Assembly (NCBI GenBank): GCA_007258455.2
Contig: VDFB02047230.1
Span: 153,995,797 to 154,059,796, forward strand
DNA: 64,000 nt
Source of the DNA: Sequoia sempervirens
Lineage: Eukaryota; Streptophyta; Pinopsida; Cupressales; Cupressaceae
Direction: 5' to 3'
The position numbers were made by a program, and so were the translations under genes. Below are positions 11,784 to 23,568 of the stretch, in pieces. Numbering within the stretch: the first letter of the stretch is position 1; every line of letters starts with the position of its first letter. The notes under the pieces were generated by a model, which made no database searches, was not told where the DNA came from, and saw only the letters and a program-made list of their open reading frames with translations.

Positions 11784-12663
11784 ATCTCCTATGCGATTGC
11801 GTAAGAGTGACAACATGAGACCACCAGTTTGCTCCCTCAGCTTTGGTAAATCTTACAAAACCACAACTTTGTCAAGAAAAATTCTACATCTATTCTACCT
11901 ACATCTACTCTACACATGTCAAATATTTAATTTTTAGCAAAAAATTAAACTCTTACTTTTAGGATGTTAGCACACCCTCTTAGATGCTAGTGTATCCCTA
12001 GGATGCTAGCACACTATAAGGATGCCAGTATAAAACCATTTGCTAGATGAATGCATGGGTCCCTAGATTCCAGAGCGTGCCCCAAGATGCTAGTGCATGT
12101 CTGGGACATTTGTGTTGCCCTAAAATTTTCTACTCAAATTAAATACATAACATAAATATGAAAGTGAAAAAAATTGGCCTACCTCATTCGGGTTCTCCCC
12201 CCTCTCCACATCGATGTGAAGCTCCTCGATGCACGATGATCTTATCTCCTATAAGCGAGACACTTTTTCTTAAGCTTTATAGAACTTTAAGCAAAAATCA
12301 TTGTCATGAATAGTGAAAATGACCTTTCTAGGGCCCACCTAGTAAGTATATAGTCGAATTTTTGCCCATTTTTGAAATGTTTTGTGGTAATTTGGATTCA
12401 ACTACATTCTTCTCACCAAAGTAGTTTCTTAGATTTTTTTAAAATTAACAAATTTTAAATTTTTGCAGCTAGATTTTCATGTTAGATGTTGTAGATTTTT
12501 ACCGATCACTAGTGGCATCATTTGTGTCAATCTTTATTGGCCTCTACAGTATCCCTTTTTAGGGAAATTAATGCAATTTTTGCATTTAATGTTTTACATC
12601 TTTCTAGCTACTTTAGTGTAATTGATCCCTTTGAGCAATCAGCCCACTAAAGTGGGAGGGAAA
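11784..12663 (+). mobile_element. Remnant interior of a gypsy element
   Basis: No coding domain can be read. The segment ends in CACTAAAGTGGGAGGGAAA, which matches the polypurine tract of gypsy element A (CACTAAAGTGGGGGGAAAA at 42788-42806), so it is likely the 3' end of a related element. Between 11955 and 12120, short blocks of the type GATGCTAGCACAC are repeated about five to six times, and similar GCTAGCACAC/GATGCCAG blocks lie near the LTR ends of A and B. Confidence 0.5.
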
Positions 12664-14129
12664 TGTGTCAAAAATTGCACCCTAGGTCAATTTCACACTT
12701 ACGCATAATGTCCAATGCATTTATGACCAAATCCATAATCAAAATTTCATGATTTTGACTTCATGGATGACAAGGATGAAGCATTCATAGCTTGTGATTT
12801 GATTTTCAGAGGAAATTGGTTGGACTATGGTGCAACACATAAACTTCTCACAAAAATCCGAGATTGAAATGAGAATATTCCATACAAACCATTTATGACA
12901 CCTATCCTAATGCCCAAATGTGACTACAACAACTATTCCTACCTAGTTTATGAATATAACTCTTTCTTTTCTCTCATTTTTGAGAAGTTCTTGCAACATC
13001 TTGGACTTGAAGCTCTACATCTCATTCTTACCAAAAATCTATCGAAATCATCTCATAGCAACAAGGAATCCTCTTGCAAATGATTTTGTATCATCTATCA
13101 TCTCAAGAGAGGGACTGCATCTAACATTGGTAATGCTCTCTTGCTTGTATCTTATTGATCTTGTCTTATAATGTACTTAATTGATCTCATCTAGTGTCTT
13201 TTATATCATGATAGGGGCTCTCCTCCATAGCGAGGTTTGTTTCTATTACATGTCCATTTCTTTTATGCATTCCAATCTTGTCTAGTTGTCTATGGAGGTG
13301 GAAACACTAAAGCAGGGATTTGACTAAGGCAAAACCCTATACAACCCCAAAAAAATTCATCTCCATGTGTGCAGGTGTTGGAAAGGTTAAGTTGATAAAA
13401 GACCTCATTCTAGAAGTTTTTGGGCTTGATCCATATAGACGACAATGCGAGCGCACAAACATATTCGTGATGCGCTTTCATCCAAGGCCAAGGCTTCACC
13501 CTCCTGGTATCACACTTTGTATATTATGTGCTTCCTTTTCTCACAATCTAATTTTTTTTATCATTCTCTATATGCAAGTTATTTAAGATATTATGTTACA
13601 CTCATTTTCAAACTTAGTTTAGATTTTAGTTTTAAAGTTTCTATTTCTAGTTCACTTGAGCCATGTCAACTAAGATAGTTGAGAGATAAATTTGCTCCTT
13701 GAGATCCCATCATCTTGATGGTAAAATATTATTTCCTCTACATTATTATGGATGGTTATATGAATACTAACCATTACAATATTGGTTTCTATGGACTTCA
13801 TTTGACTTGCTAGATCTAGGAGATAAAGTGTAACTTATTATTATTTGATCATTTATTTTAGTTTCTTTTCCTCTAATCATAATCATTTTTTATCCTTTTT
13901 TAGTTGTAAGATAGTCTAGAATAGGTTTATATCTAGATTAGGTGCTAAGGAATCTTACAAATAATCCATTTTAGTCAAGGTAAGATAGGAAAATAATTTA
14001 GGAACTGAGATTTAAAAGATTAAACCTTATATGTTCTAGTAGATATAATAATCTAATTGTCTACCCCATCCAATTTATTTTATACTAGCAAAGGTCCCTA
14101 GTAAACAAGTCATATAGGCCACCTAGTTG
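12664..14129 (+). repeat. Gypsy 3' LTR remnant
   Basis: It begins TGTGTCAAAAATTGCACCC directly after a polypurine tract, comparable to the TGTATAGGAGTGAATTTGCACCCC start of A and B. At 13294-13375 it carries the shared block GAGGTGGAAACAC...GATTTGACTAAGGC...GTGTGCAGGT. The right end is uncertain; CCAACA near 14130 is one candidate. No 5' partner is seen in the window. Confidence 0.5.
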
Positions 14130-17100
14130 TTCCAACATGGTCAAGACCTTGTTGAAAAATATCCTTGAAGCCAAACCTTCAACTTTTCAAGAGAATCAAT
14201 GTCATCTATTGTTCTACTTAATTTTTGTTATGCTAATACCACCATCAATAAGAATGACTTGAGATTGCACCTAATTGTTGGAGGAATCACACCCAAACTT
14301 ACAAATACTAAGGCTTTGAGATAGAAACAATATTTTTGGACCCTGTTTGGGTGGATGAGAAAACATTATTATTGCCTATTGATGACATTCCTCTATTTTT
14401 ACAAACCTCAATACACCCATTTTCATTTTTGATGAGAAAATATAGTAATTTAGAGCTATCATCAAACATGATATATAGGCCACAAATAGAACCTAGTTCT
14501 ACCATCCATATTTTTATCCAATCCTAATTACCTTGGTTTCTTTTACATGTTCATAAGCTTTATCTCACACTATGTTAAAACAAAAATTCACTTTTAATCC
14601 CCTACATTTTCTTCTTATCATGACATCTATATTCAAGCATAACCAAACAACACTGACATTTTTTATTTTATTTTATGTAATTAACTAGAAATTCTATTTT
14701 TTTTCTTTTTGATTTCTTGATTCCCAAAATGTTTCGTGCAATATTATCATATAAAGATTCATTCATAAAAACATAATTGAATTTAACAAGAAAATCTTCC
14801 AACCACGAGCCTTTCTTTTCACTATTTCTTAGCTTGTTTTAATGGCTCTTGAACAAAGCAACCTGTACCTGCCCTGTCCTTTCACTTTCCTTTCATTTTG
14901 TGTTGTGCTCTTCATTTGCTTTATGGAATTGAACAATGACAAACATTGTTTCATTCCTCGTAGAAAAAGAGACAATAACTTTAGGCAGGGACTCCAGCTG
15001 TGACACAGCTCTTGTTTATTTATTGTAACATTTCTCTTCCCACATTTTTCCATCCCAAAAGATATTTCCTTAACTAATGAAATTTGTAACGCCTTAAAAA
15101 CTGCAATAATAACATTTTATTATGTTTTTTTTTTTGGATGTCTCTAGATCTCCCATTTTTAGTATAGGTTGTGGGAATGCAGACAATACTTTTTTTTATA
15201 ACTATTCACTGCATTTCTTTCATAGTTTTAAAATTATATTTGTTTGCCACAATAAATATTCTGATAAACTATGCTTCATGCATTCCTCATGCATTCATAT
15301 TATGCATATTTTGATGCCATAGTTATAATAGAAATATCTAATAAAAATATTAAAACATACTTCTATGGTTGTCGAGGTTGCATCTCAAAGCTCATATTCT
15401 GATGTAGGCAAGGGAAAAACTCAAACTGGATTACTGAGACCAATGCTAGACACTAGAAACGAACACAAAATGATTGTTTGCATAGCTTTTGACTAGGAAT
15501 ATATCTTCACCTAAAAATTGGCCACATTGCATAAAATCACGTTCTGAAACTTCCAGTCAAACCAATTCATTTTAACTTTTATAAAAAATTAAAATTAGTT
15601 GTTTCTGCAATCTTTGAGGCAAAAGCATGAAATTTTAATTTCTTCCAACTGGTAAAGAATCTTACCATGAAAAGTTTTCAAATTGAGTGAAATGAAATTA
15701 AAAAATATCATTAAAATGGTTTGGGTTCAATTTTTACAAACTTTCAAATTTAATTGTTTTAGTGAATCTACCAACTAAATCATGTAACTACACTTATGTG
15801 AAACATCATTTATACAAAAATTGATCTAAAAAAGAAGCTTTCATAAAAATAAGATGTTAAGAAATACAAACACATATCAAAAATGAAAATAAAATGAGCA
15901 AATGTTTTTGGTTGATGGAGGATTGTCCATGGGTCTCGATGCTCCTACATCAGATAAATATTTAGAAAATTAAATTAAGTTGCTGAAAGATTCACAAATT
16001 TTGCAAGTATAAAAAAAAATAGAAACCACATATGTAGAAAACCATTTGAATTTGAAGACTCCCAATTATATAATAAGTCAAAAATGACAAAGTGTACACT
16101 ATATTTGATTTTTGGCAATTTTTACTAGGTGGGAAGGAAGTAATACATTTTGTTAAGTGTCTTCCATTTAATGTTTGGATGCACCACTATAGGCCTAGTA
16201 ATTTATTTCCAATTAAATGGGGGCTATTAGACCATAGTGGCATTTGTATTTTTTCCAGATGGAATAATTTTTAACAAAAAATTAGAATAAAATTTCATGC
16301 CTAAAAGGAATTACGAACATGACCTCCAAAAGCCCTATCTTGAACCATTCATGGCTAAAATTGAATCCATTCTAATTGAATATAAATGCAACACAACCAA
16401 TCCAAAAGGGCACAAGAATTATGTTACAAACCTCTTCTAGTAAGTTGAAAATTAACATACTAAATTTTGAAGTGGTTTATTTATCAAAACCCATATTGCT
16501 AATTTAAACCCACTTTTCATGTATCTTAGTTGGTTTAAATAATCTTTATTGACCAACTTGGAACTGCATATTTTACTTTAGAATTCAAGGATGAATCCCA
16601 ATACATCCTTCTATCATGCATAGATCTGCCACACCCATTTAATCTGGCACACTAATATAACTTTTCCTTATTTTTTCTTCACCCTTAATTAGACTTCCCA
16701 AACTTACATATATCTCAAATCCTAACTCTCATTACGAAGGATAATTATCAAGGGAGGTTCATGATATAATCTTTTTAGGTTTAGGGAGCAATGTGTTGCC
16801 TTCATTGTCCATGGCATGCATGACAATTGATTTAAATTTGGAATATTCACTTCTTACCAATGGTTGGTTTGTGATTATAGATTTTTTTCACATCCCCATA
16901 GTTAAAGTCTCGAAACCAAAGGAAGGGGCTACTAGCAATACCATTAAAAGGCATGGATAGCTAACAACGCTTAAATGGACAAAGGGATTTCATCAAATGT
17001 GGGGGGAGGAAGATTATGCTAGGAGAGAACCATAATAAATATGTGAAGGCACATGCTTGACTAAGAAGGGGTTATGCCATTAATAAGCATGGCATTCCTA

Positions 17101-17397
17101 TCCATGGATAGTAGGATTTTGCAAGTCACATGGAAAAAAAGTTGCTTGGCTATTTTTAAACTCCCACAACCCCTTAATTTGCGAACACACACATGGTTTT
17201 AGAGAATAACCCTCAGAACATGAGAAATAATGGAAGGAAAAAGAATCATCTATGGGGAAAGAATACAAGGAAAACATGAGGAGAGAGAGTTAAATCGCAT
17301 GGGGAGAGAGAGAAAAGAGTTATAGGAAAATGAGGAAACAACCAAAAAAATAACACAAGCATGAGTAATCAAGGGGAGATGACATATATGGGTGCCT
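14130..17397. other. Unassigned region without recognisable genes
   Basis: About 3.3 kb with only short open frames (the longest about 75 codons) and no recognised domain on either strand. Composition is AT-rich with poly-T and poly-A runs. The only structure I see is a possible small inverted-repeat-ended insertion at 15400-15952. Confidence 0.5.
15400..15952. mobile_element. Possible 553-bp insertion with TGATGTAGG ends
   Basis: The segment starts TGATGTAGG and ends CCTACATCA, a perfect 9-bp inverted repeat extended by TC/GA outside. A second inverted pair lies inside (GAGACCAATG and CATGGGTCTC). The TG...CA ends would suit a very small LTR, but no target-site duplication is visible. Confidence 0.3.
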
Positions 17398-17587
17398 TGT
17401 TGGTTTATGGAGCTTGATCATGCTCTATGTTAATATTTTGGCAATTTTGGTAGCTATTTTTCCCCCAAATTAATTACCCAAATTAATTAACAGGGGAGTT
17501 TTGTTAATAATTTTAGTTGAAAAATAATTTGTAACTAACAAAATCATGATAATTTATTTGCTACAAATTTGAAAGGCTAAGAGTCAC

Positions 17588-17622
<35 letters not shown>

Positions 17623-17907
17623 TGCACAACATGTAGTTGCATGTAGGTGATGATTATGCATTGAGAACACAACATGAATTAAAAATCATATTTTGAAGAT
17701 GTTTTGTGAGTGTGCACATAGTATGGACATGTTGTGGGTTAATGTAGCTTTGTAATTTGTACTTTGTTGGATATTAAATATTAGTTAGCTATTTTATGGA
17801 CATATTAGACATTGGGTAAACCACATTTATCTCTATCTCTCTGTAATTTGTTTTGATATATTTATGTATCTGCATTTATAATTGGTTAATTTAATGACTC
17901 CATCCTA
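17398..17907 (+). repeat. 5' LTR of copia-2
   Basis: Starts TGTTGGTTTATGGAGC and aligns along its length with 23086-23568 and 57361-57852. It is longer than its partner mainly because of a GT microsatellite at 17589-17620. The end near CTCCATCCTA is approximate. Confidence 0.82.
17589..17620. repeat. (GT)16 microsatellite in the copia-2 5' LTR
   Basis: Sixteen uninterrupted GT units. The 3' LTR at the same place has only about four TG units, as does the duplicated copy at 57.55 kb, so the array expanded in this LTR alone. Confidence 0.95.
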
Positions 17908-17925
17908 CTAGTAAATCCCAATAAT

Positions 17926-17937
17926 TGGTATAAGAGC
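17926..17937 (+). other. Primer-binding site of copia-2
   Basis: TGGTATAAGAGC matches the Met-tRNA primer site TGGTATCAGAGC with one change and lies just downstream of the 5' LTR. Confidence 0.8.
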
Positions 17938-17939
17938 AA

Positions 17940-18700
17940 TGTTGTTTGATTGTTTGGAATGAGAGGTTCAAGCTTGAGTTGAAGCAATGTCTGAATAAGG
18001 AAAAAATAATTAAAAAAGCCAAAATTATCAATTATGGAAAATGTAGATGGAAGATTACCTATATCAGAAAGATTTGTGGAAACCATTGTAAGGGAAAACA
18101 AAAAAACACTAGCAATGTCAGATGAAGAAAAAGAAATTCTAGACAAAAAGTCAGTGGGAAGTATTTGGTTGTGCCTGGCATCATCTATAACATTTAACAT
18201 ATCCAAAGTAAAAAAATGAATGATTTGATGCAAACATTGGTAAAATTGTATGAAAAGCCACTGACTCCAAATAAGGTAATGTTAGTTTTGATGAAGAAGT
18301 CCAAGCTCTCTTAATTATATGTTATTTGTTCGAAAGCTGGAACAACTTGGTTATGTCAGTAACTCTATTTCTAGTCCAAATACATTAAAATTTGATGATG
18401 TTGATGTGATTTTGAGTGAGGAGATTCGAAGGAAGAGCAAATGTGAGACTTCAACATTGGGTAATATTTTTTGAATGTAGAGGATAGGGGAAGATCAAAG
18501 GAGAGAGGAAATATCCTAGGTTATGGGATGTCACAAGGGAGATTGAAGAATAGGTCTCAATCTAGAGGAAGGAAGGATTGTTGGTATCGTGGAAAACCAG
18601 GTCACTTGAAGAAAGATTGTTGGTCTCAAAAAACAAAAGAGACAAACAACAAGATGGAAACAAGGAAGAAAATGTTGCAAGTAAATCAAACATGGTGATT
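17940..18700 (+). pseudogene. copia-2 gag (broken)
   Basis: Readable pieces include KSVGSIWLCLASSITFNISK (18034-18219 open piece) and, in another frame, NDLMQTLVKLYEKPLTPNKV, both typical of the UBN2 gag domain of TNT1-like elements. The C-terminal part (18471-18698) has a basic Arg/Ser/Gly stretch followed by the zinc knuckle CWYRGKPGHLKKDC at about 18579-18620. The second zinc-binding Cys is Arg (codon CGT, 18588-18590), so the knuckle is dead even apart from the frameshifts and stops. Confidence 0.8.
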
Positions 18701-18714
18701 GTTTAATTATTTCC

Positions 18715-20130
18715 CTGGATAGTTGATGATTCATGGGTAATAGATTCAAGGGCCTCATTTCATGCTACACCCCATAGAAATTATTTTCTTGATTATGTCC
18801 AAGGAGATTTTGAACTAGTATATTTAGGTGATAATGAACCCTATAAGATTGTTGGACAAGAAAGAATACAAATAGAATTGTAAAATGAAAATCAATGGTT
18901 GTTATAGGAGGTAAGGCATGTTCCAAAGCTAAGTAAAAATTTAATTTTAGTAGGACAACTGGGAGATTGAGGTTGCATATTTACCTCCATAGACAAATTT
19001 TGGAAGGTTACTAAATGTGCATTAGAAGTAGCTAAATATGTTAAAGTAGAAAGTTTATATTTGTGTACTAGTAATACTATTCCTTTTACATTAATTGTTG
19101 TAGAAAAAATACAGCAAAAATGTTGTTGTAGGAATAGCTACAACAGTTACTATGGGTTCAATAGACTACAACAGTAACTATGGGTTCAATAGCTGTTACA
19201 GGAATAGTTGTTGTGGGTTAAAAAATAGTTACATAAATAGTTGTTGTAGGTATAGAGACAACATTGTGACATCATGGAATCAAGCATGTGAGTGAGAAAG
19301 GTATGAAAATTCTTCACTCTAAGAAGGTATTTCCAAGTTTGAAACATATTAATGTGGATTTATATGTGAAATTTATTTTTATGGAAATCAAAATAGAGTG
19401 AGATTTCTCAAAGATGGGAAATAAAAGAAGGGTGAGAAATTGGAGCTAGTGCAAACAGATGTATGGGGACCAACTCATGTATCTTTTCTTGGTGGGTCTC
19501 ATTATTATGTCACTATTTATAGATGATGCACCTAGTAAAACATGGGTGTATTTCCTAAAACATAAATTAGATGTATTTGAAACATTTTTAAAATGGAAAA
19601 AAAATGGTTGAGAATGAAACATAGAAAAAGTAAAAGTGTTTCAGGTATGATAATGGAGGCAAGTATTGCAATAGAGAATTTGAAGATTATTATTCATATA
19701 ATGGAATTCATAGGAATAAAATAGTTCTAAGAACTCGACAAGAAAATGGTGTGGATGACAAAATGAACAAAATGATAATGGAGTGTGTAAGAAACATGAG
19801 ATTGCATGTTGGGCTTTATTTACATTTCAAGGTAGAGGTCAAGTACATACCATTGTTTATTTAATTAATAGAGGTCCTTCAATTTCTTTGGGTTGTGGTA
19901 TTCCAAAGGAGGTGTGGATAGGCAAGAAGGTGAGTTATTCTTTTCTAAAAACCTTCAACTGTGAATCTTTTGTAGATGTCAATATTGAGAATAGAACAAA
20001 GCTAGAAGCTAAATCTTAAAATGTGCCTTTGTTGGATACAAAATATATGACTTTGGTTATAAGTTATGGTATTTTGAAAATCAAAAAGTTATTAGAAGCA
20101 AGGATGTTATATTTAGTGAGAAGGTTTTGT
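18715..20130 (+). pseudogene. copia-2 protease and integrase (broken)
   Basis: The protease site reads SWVIDSRASFHAT near 18733-18771. The Gly of the DSG triad is Arg. After a spacer with a 28-bp tandem duplication (19138-19192), the GAG-pre-integrase region (VSEKGMKILHSKKVFPSLKH) and integrase core boxes (QTDVWGPTHVS, then DDAPSKTWVYFLKHK) follow in shifting frames. The integrase C-part is open from 19783 to 20019 (VYLINRGPSISLGCGIPKEV, then SYSFLKTFNCESF). The copia order and wording fit the TNT1 group. Frameshifts throughout make it non-functional. Confidence 0.82.
19138..19192 (+). repeat. 28-bp tandem duplication inside copia-2 pol
   Basis: CTACAACAGTTACTATGGGT and its continuation are repeated once with a single T/A change. 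It adds a short non-coding scramble between the protease and integrase regions. Confidence 0.75.
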
Positions 20131-20389
20131 ATAAGGATCAGCTATAGGAAAATAATCATGAACAAGAAAAAAGAGAATATGTTGTCCTGGATGTATTATA
20201 GAGAATACTATTTTATTGGTACCTAATTCTCAAAAACAACAAGAAACATTCACAGACTCCTACAAATGTTAGATGCTCTACAAGGATAAGTAGACCTCTT
20301 GAAATATTTTCTCCTTCATTATATTCTATTTCATTAATTGATGGTGGTGAGTCAGAAGGATATGAAGAAGTTATGCAAGTGGATGCCAA

Positions 20390-20753
20390 AGAACAATGAG
20401 AGTGAGGAATAAAAAAAGAGATGGATTCCTTGTTGCAAAATTAGACTTGGTATTTAGTCAAGTTTCCTGTAGGTAAAATAACTTTTCCAAATAAATGGGT
20501 TTACAGGTTGAAAGGAGGTAAGAAAAAATATAAGACCAAACTTGTGGTAAAATTATTCATAGAAAAAAGGTAATGATTTTGATAAAATATTTTCTTTAGT
20601 AGTAAAAATGACTTCTTTTTTGAATTGTTTTAAGTATTGTGGTTGCAAAGTACTTGCATCTTGAACAACTAGATGTGAAAACAACATTTCTCCATAGATA
20701 TGTGGAAGAAGAAATATATATGCAACAACCACAAGGATAAAAAGTTAGAGGTG
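20390..20753 (+). pseudogene. copia-2 reverse transcriptase, N-terminal part
   Basis: Broken reading of the RT fingers and palm (the KFPVGKITFPNKWVYRLKGG region near 20459-20517), then HLEQLDVKTTFLH in place of the usual DVKTAFLHG, then EEIYMQQPQG before the insertion at 20754. From 20626 this DNA is also present at 54765. Copy 2 lacks about 55 bp here. Confidence 0.75.
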
Positions 20754-21807
20754 TGTATGAAAATATGGTTATCTTAATGAATTTAAAACACAATCAATAA
20801 AACCTTATATAAAGAAACTGAAAGAAATTTAAACAAACTCTTTATGGCAGCTTCTTCGAAGTCATTCTATTGCTCTCTATCTCCAGCGTTTCATTGGTTC
20901 AAGTTGCTCTCAGATTTCGTGTGCCAAGCTCAATGAAATGGACTACTAGAGAATGAGATTTAAACTAAAATGCATACTATGCTAAAATGCAAGATTGTGT
21001 TGTGCTTATGATTAGATTATTGCTAAGGTATGAATATTACTGAAATGCTAAAGATGCAAATGCGTGAGCGTAATTGCGTATGTGTTTTCGTGTGTTCATG
21101 TGTTTATGCATAACCAATGCTTGGATTTTCACATGTATTTAAAGAGTTTTTGAAAGAACCTGATTGGCTATTATGATCAACGGTTCAGATTAAGCTTGTT
21201 GGAATGAACGGTGAGAGATTTTTGAAAGGTGAGAGAGAAATAGAAGGTTTCCTCTTCTTCAATTTTTCTCATTCAGAATAAAAGGAAGGTTACCATTTTG
21301 AAAATGAATTTCATAATTAAATAAATAAACTTATTTAATTATATGTGAGGATGAAATTAGAAGTTTACATAATTAAATAAGTAATATTTAATTATGTGTG
21401 AGAGATGAATTTAGAAGGTAATTAAATATTAAAAATATTTAATTATGTGTGGAGTGAGAAAAAGTATTAAATTAAATATTTATAATATTTAATTTAACTA
21501 TGAGATGAAGAGGGTGTTTGGAGGAATATTCCATTATTTGAATTCAAATATTCAAATTTGGAATAACATGATAATTAATATAAATAAATTATAAAATTTA
21601 TTTAATTTAATTAAGAGGAATATGGAAGATGGTAATTAATTAAATAAAGTTATTTATTTAATTAAGGTAGAAGAATTATAAAAGTGAACAATATAAATAA
21701 ATAATTAAATTTATTTATATGTAGATGACTTTAGAAGATTAATTAAATAATTTATATTTAATTAATTAACAAGCTTGATTAACTATGACCATTTTTAGAC
21801 GTATACA
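20754..21807. mobile_element. 1.05-kb insertion (F) in copia-2 RT
   Basis: Absent from the duplicated copy near 54839, which is the empty site. Ends are TGTATGAAAATATGG and the complement of TGTATACGTCTAAAAATGG, so it has TGTAT/ATACA termini with weak further inverted similarity. Flanks AGAGGTG and AGAAGTA may be a decayed target duplication. Its right half (21300-21780) is an AT-rich palindromic array like that at 1.0-1.65 kb. It could be a solo LTR or a TIR element. No coding is seen. Confidence 0.7.
21300..21785. repeat. AT-rich palindromic repeat array in insertion F
   Basis: Repeated units combine AATTAAATAN, TATTTAATTA and a GA-rich linker (GTGTGAGAGATGAATTTAGAAG). Five to seven degenerate copies are visible. 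The organisation matches the array at 1020-1650. Confidence 0.6.
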
Positions 21808-23072
21808 AGAAGTAAGGAGGATTTAGTGTGCAAATTAAAAAAGAGTTTGTATGGATTGAAGAAAACACCTCAATAATAGTATTTGAAATTTGATAGTTTT
21901 ATGGTTGAACAAGGTTACAACAAGTGTCATTCTTACCATTGTGTGCAATTTAATAGTTGGATAATGGTATTTATATTATCCTATTATTATATGTTGATGA
22001 CATGCTTGTTGTGAGGTCTAACATGGAGAATATTAATGAGCTTAAGCAATAATTAGAGAAGAATTTTTCTATGAAGGATTATTTGGTTCTAGTCAAACAA
22101 ATCCTTGGTATGAGGACTTCACAGGATAAAAAAAATAAAAATTTAACTTTGCCTCAAAGTGAATATGTAGATAAAGTGTTGAAATGGTTTAATATGCATA
22201 ATGTAAAAAATATTAGCACACCTTTGATTGGTCATTTTAAATTAACTAAGGATATGTATCTAAAGACACAAGAGGAGGAAGAAAAACAATCTAAGGTTAT
22301 AATATTCATTTTTTGGTAGTATAATGTACGACATGGTATACATGAGACCATACATTGCACATAATGTTGGAGTTGTGAGTAGGTATATGAGCAATCCCAA
22401 AATAAAACATTGGAATGCTGTGAAATGGATTCTCAAGTACTTGAGAGGTACAACTACTAAAAATTTATGTTTTGAGGATCAAACACTGCTCTACAAGGAT
22501 ATGCTAACTTTGATATGGCAAGGGACATATACAAGGAGAAGTACTACAAGTTACATTTTTATTGTAGGAGAGAAAACAATTAGTTGGTTTTTGAGGCTGC
22601 AAAAGGTTGTTGCTTTGTCAACCACAGAGACTAAATATGTAGCTACTACTAAAGCTAGCAAATAGATGATTTGGCTGCAATAATTCTTAGAGGATTTAGG
22701 CAAGAAACATGCAAATATTTTCTTATACATGGACAACTAGAGTGTCATTCATCTTACCAATAATTTGGCACTAAATTCAAAAACAAAACACATACAAATT
22801 TGGACCACTTCATCTAGTTAGTTTTAGAGGACGGTCAGTTGAAGTTGGAAAAAATTCATACAAGTAAAAATCCTATAGATATGTTTAGGAAGGAAGTGAC
22901 ATGAGAGAAGCTAATTTCCTCATTAGTTCTTGTTGGTCTTCAATATTGATAATGATGGAAATAAGAAACATTTGATGTCCAGGCATGTTAATCCAGTGGG
23001 AGCTATAGGGCAATATTGCTTTAAGATTAGCCTCCAAGTGGGATCTAGTTTGGTGTGGAGCTTGATCAATCT
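21808..23072 (+). pseudogene. copia-2 reverse transcriptase C-part and RNase H (broken)
   Basis: After the insertion the RT resumes at SKEDLVCKLKKSLYGLKK and reaches the catalytic box YVDDMLVV near 21993. An open piece at 22071-22319 covers the connection (QILGMRTSQDKKNK...LPQSEYVDKVLKWFNM). 22324-22665 covers the end of the connection and RNase H (RYMSNPKIKHWNAVKWILKY, later SWFLRLQKVVALSTTETKYV). Stop codons follow GHFKLTKDMYLKTQEEEEKQ and other blocks. The polypurine tract AAGTGGGAGAT lies just after. The same stretch recurs with different lesions at 54.84-57.36 kb. Confidence 0.83.
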
Positions 23073-23085
23073 CCAAGTGGGAGAT

Positions 23086-23568
23086 TGTTGATCTATGGAG
23101 CCTAATCATGCTTTGTGTTAAAAATTTGTTGACTTTGGTAGTTGCGTCCCCCCCCCCAAAATTAATTAACGAGGGAGTTTTTTAATACTTTTGATTGAAA
23201 AACAATTTGTAATTGTCAAAATCATGATAGTTGCTTGGTTGCAAATTTTAAAGGCCAAGAGTCACAACATGTGTGTGATGTAGCACACAGAAAATGTGGA
23301 TGATGATCACATATTGAGCATGCAACAACATGAATTGTAGATCATAGTTTGAAGATATTTTGTGAGTGCACACAACTGTAGATAGTATTGCAAGTTGATG
23401 TATCTTTGTGATATGTAATTTTTTCGATATTAATAAAATATTGAATGGTTGTTTTATGGGCGTATTCCCATATTGGGTGAAACATGCTAATGTTTGTGTC
23501 TTTATGTAATTTTTTTGTATATTTCTATATCTACATTTATAATTGGTTAATTTAATTTCTCCATCTCA
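23086..23568 (+). repeat. 3' LTR of copia-2 (duplication copy 1)
   Basis: Starts TGTTGATCTATGGAGC after the polypurine tract and ends near CTCCATCTCA. Aligns with the 5' LTR at 17398 and with 57361-57852. A run of nine or more C near 23147 varies between copies. Confidence 0.85.

Larger units (their letters stand above)
17398..23568 (+). mobile_element. TNT1-like Ty1/copia LTR retrotransposon (copia-2)
   Basis: Order on the plus strand: 5' LTR (17398-17907), primer site (17926), degraded gag with a zinc knuckle, protease, integrase, reverse transcriptase, RNase H, polypurine tract (AAGTGGGAGAT before 23086) and 3' LTR (23086-23568). The RT is interrupted by a 1.05-kb insertion at 20754-21807. 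Translated scraps resemble the TNT1-94 type of copia polyprotein. No clean target duplication is evident (TGCCT against ACCTT). The element has many frameshifts and stops. Its right part, from 20626, is present a second time at 54765-57852. Confidence 0.85.
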
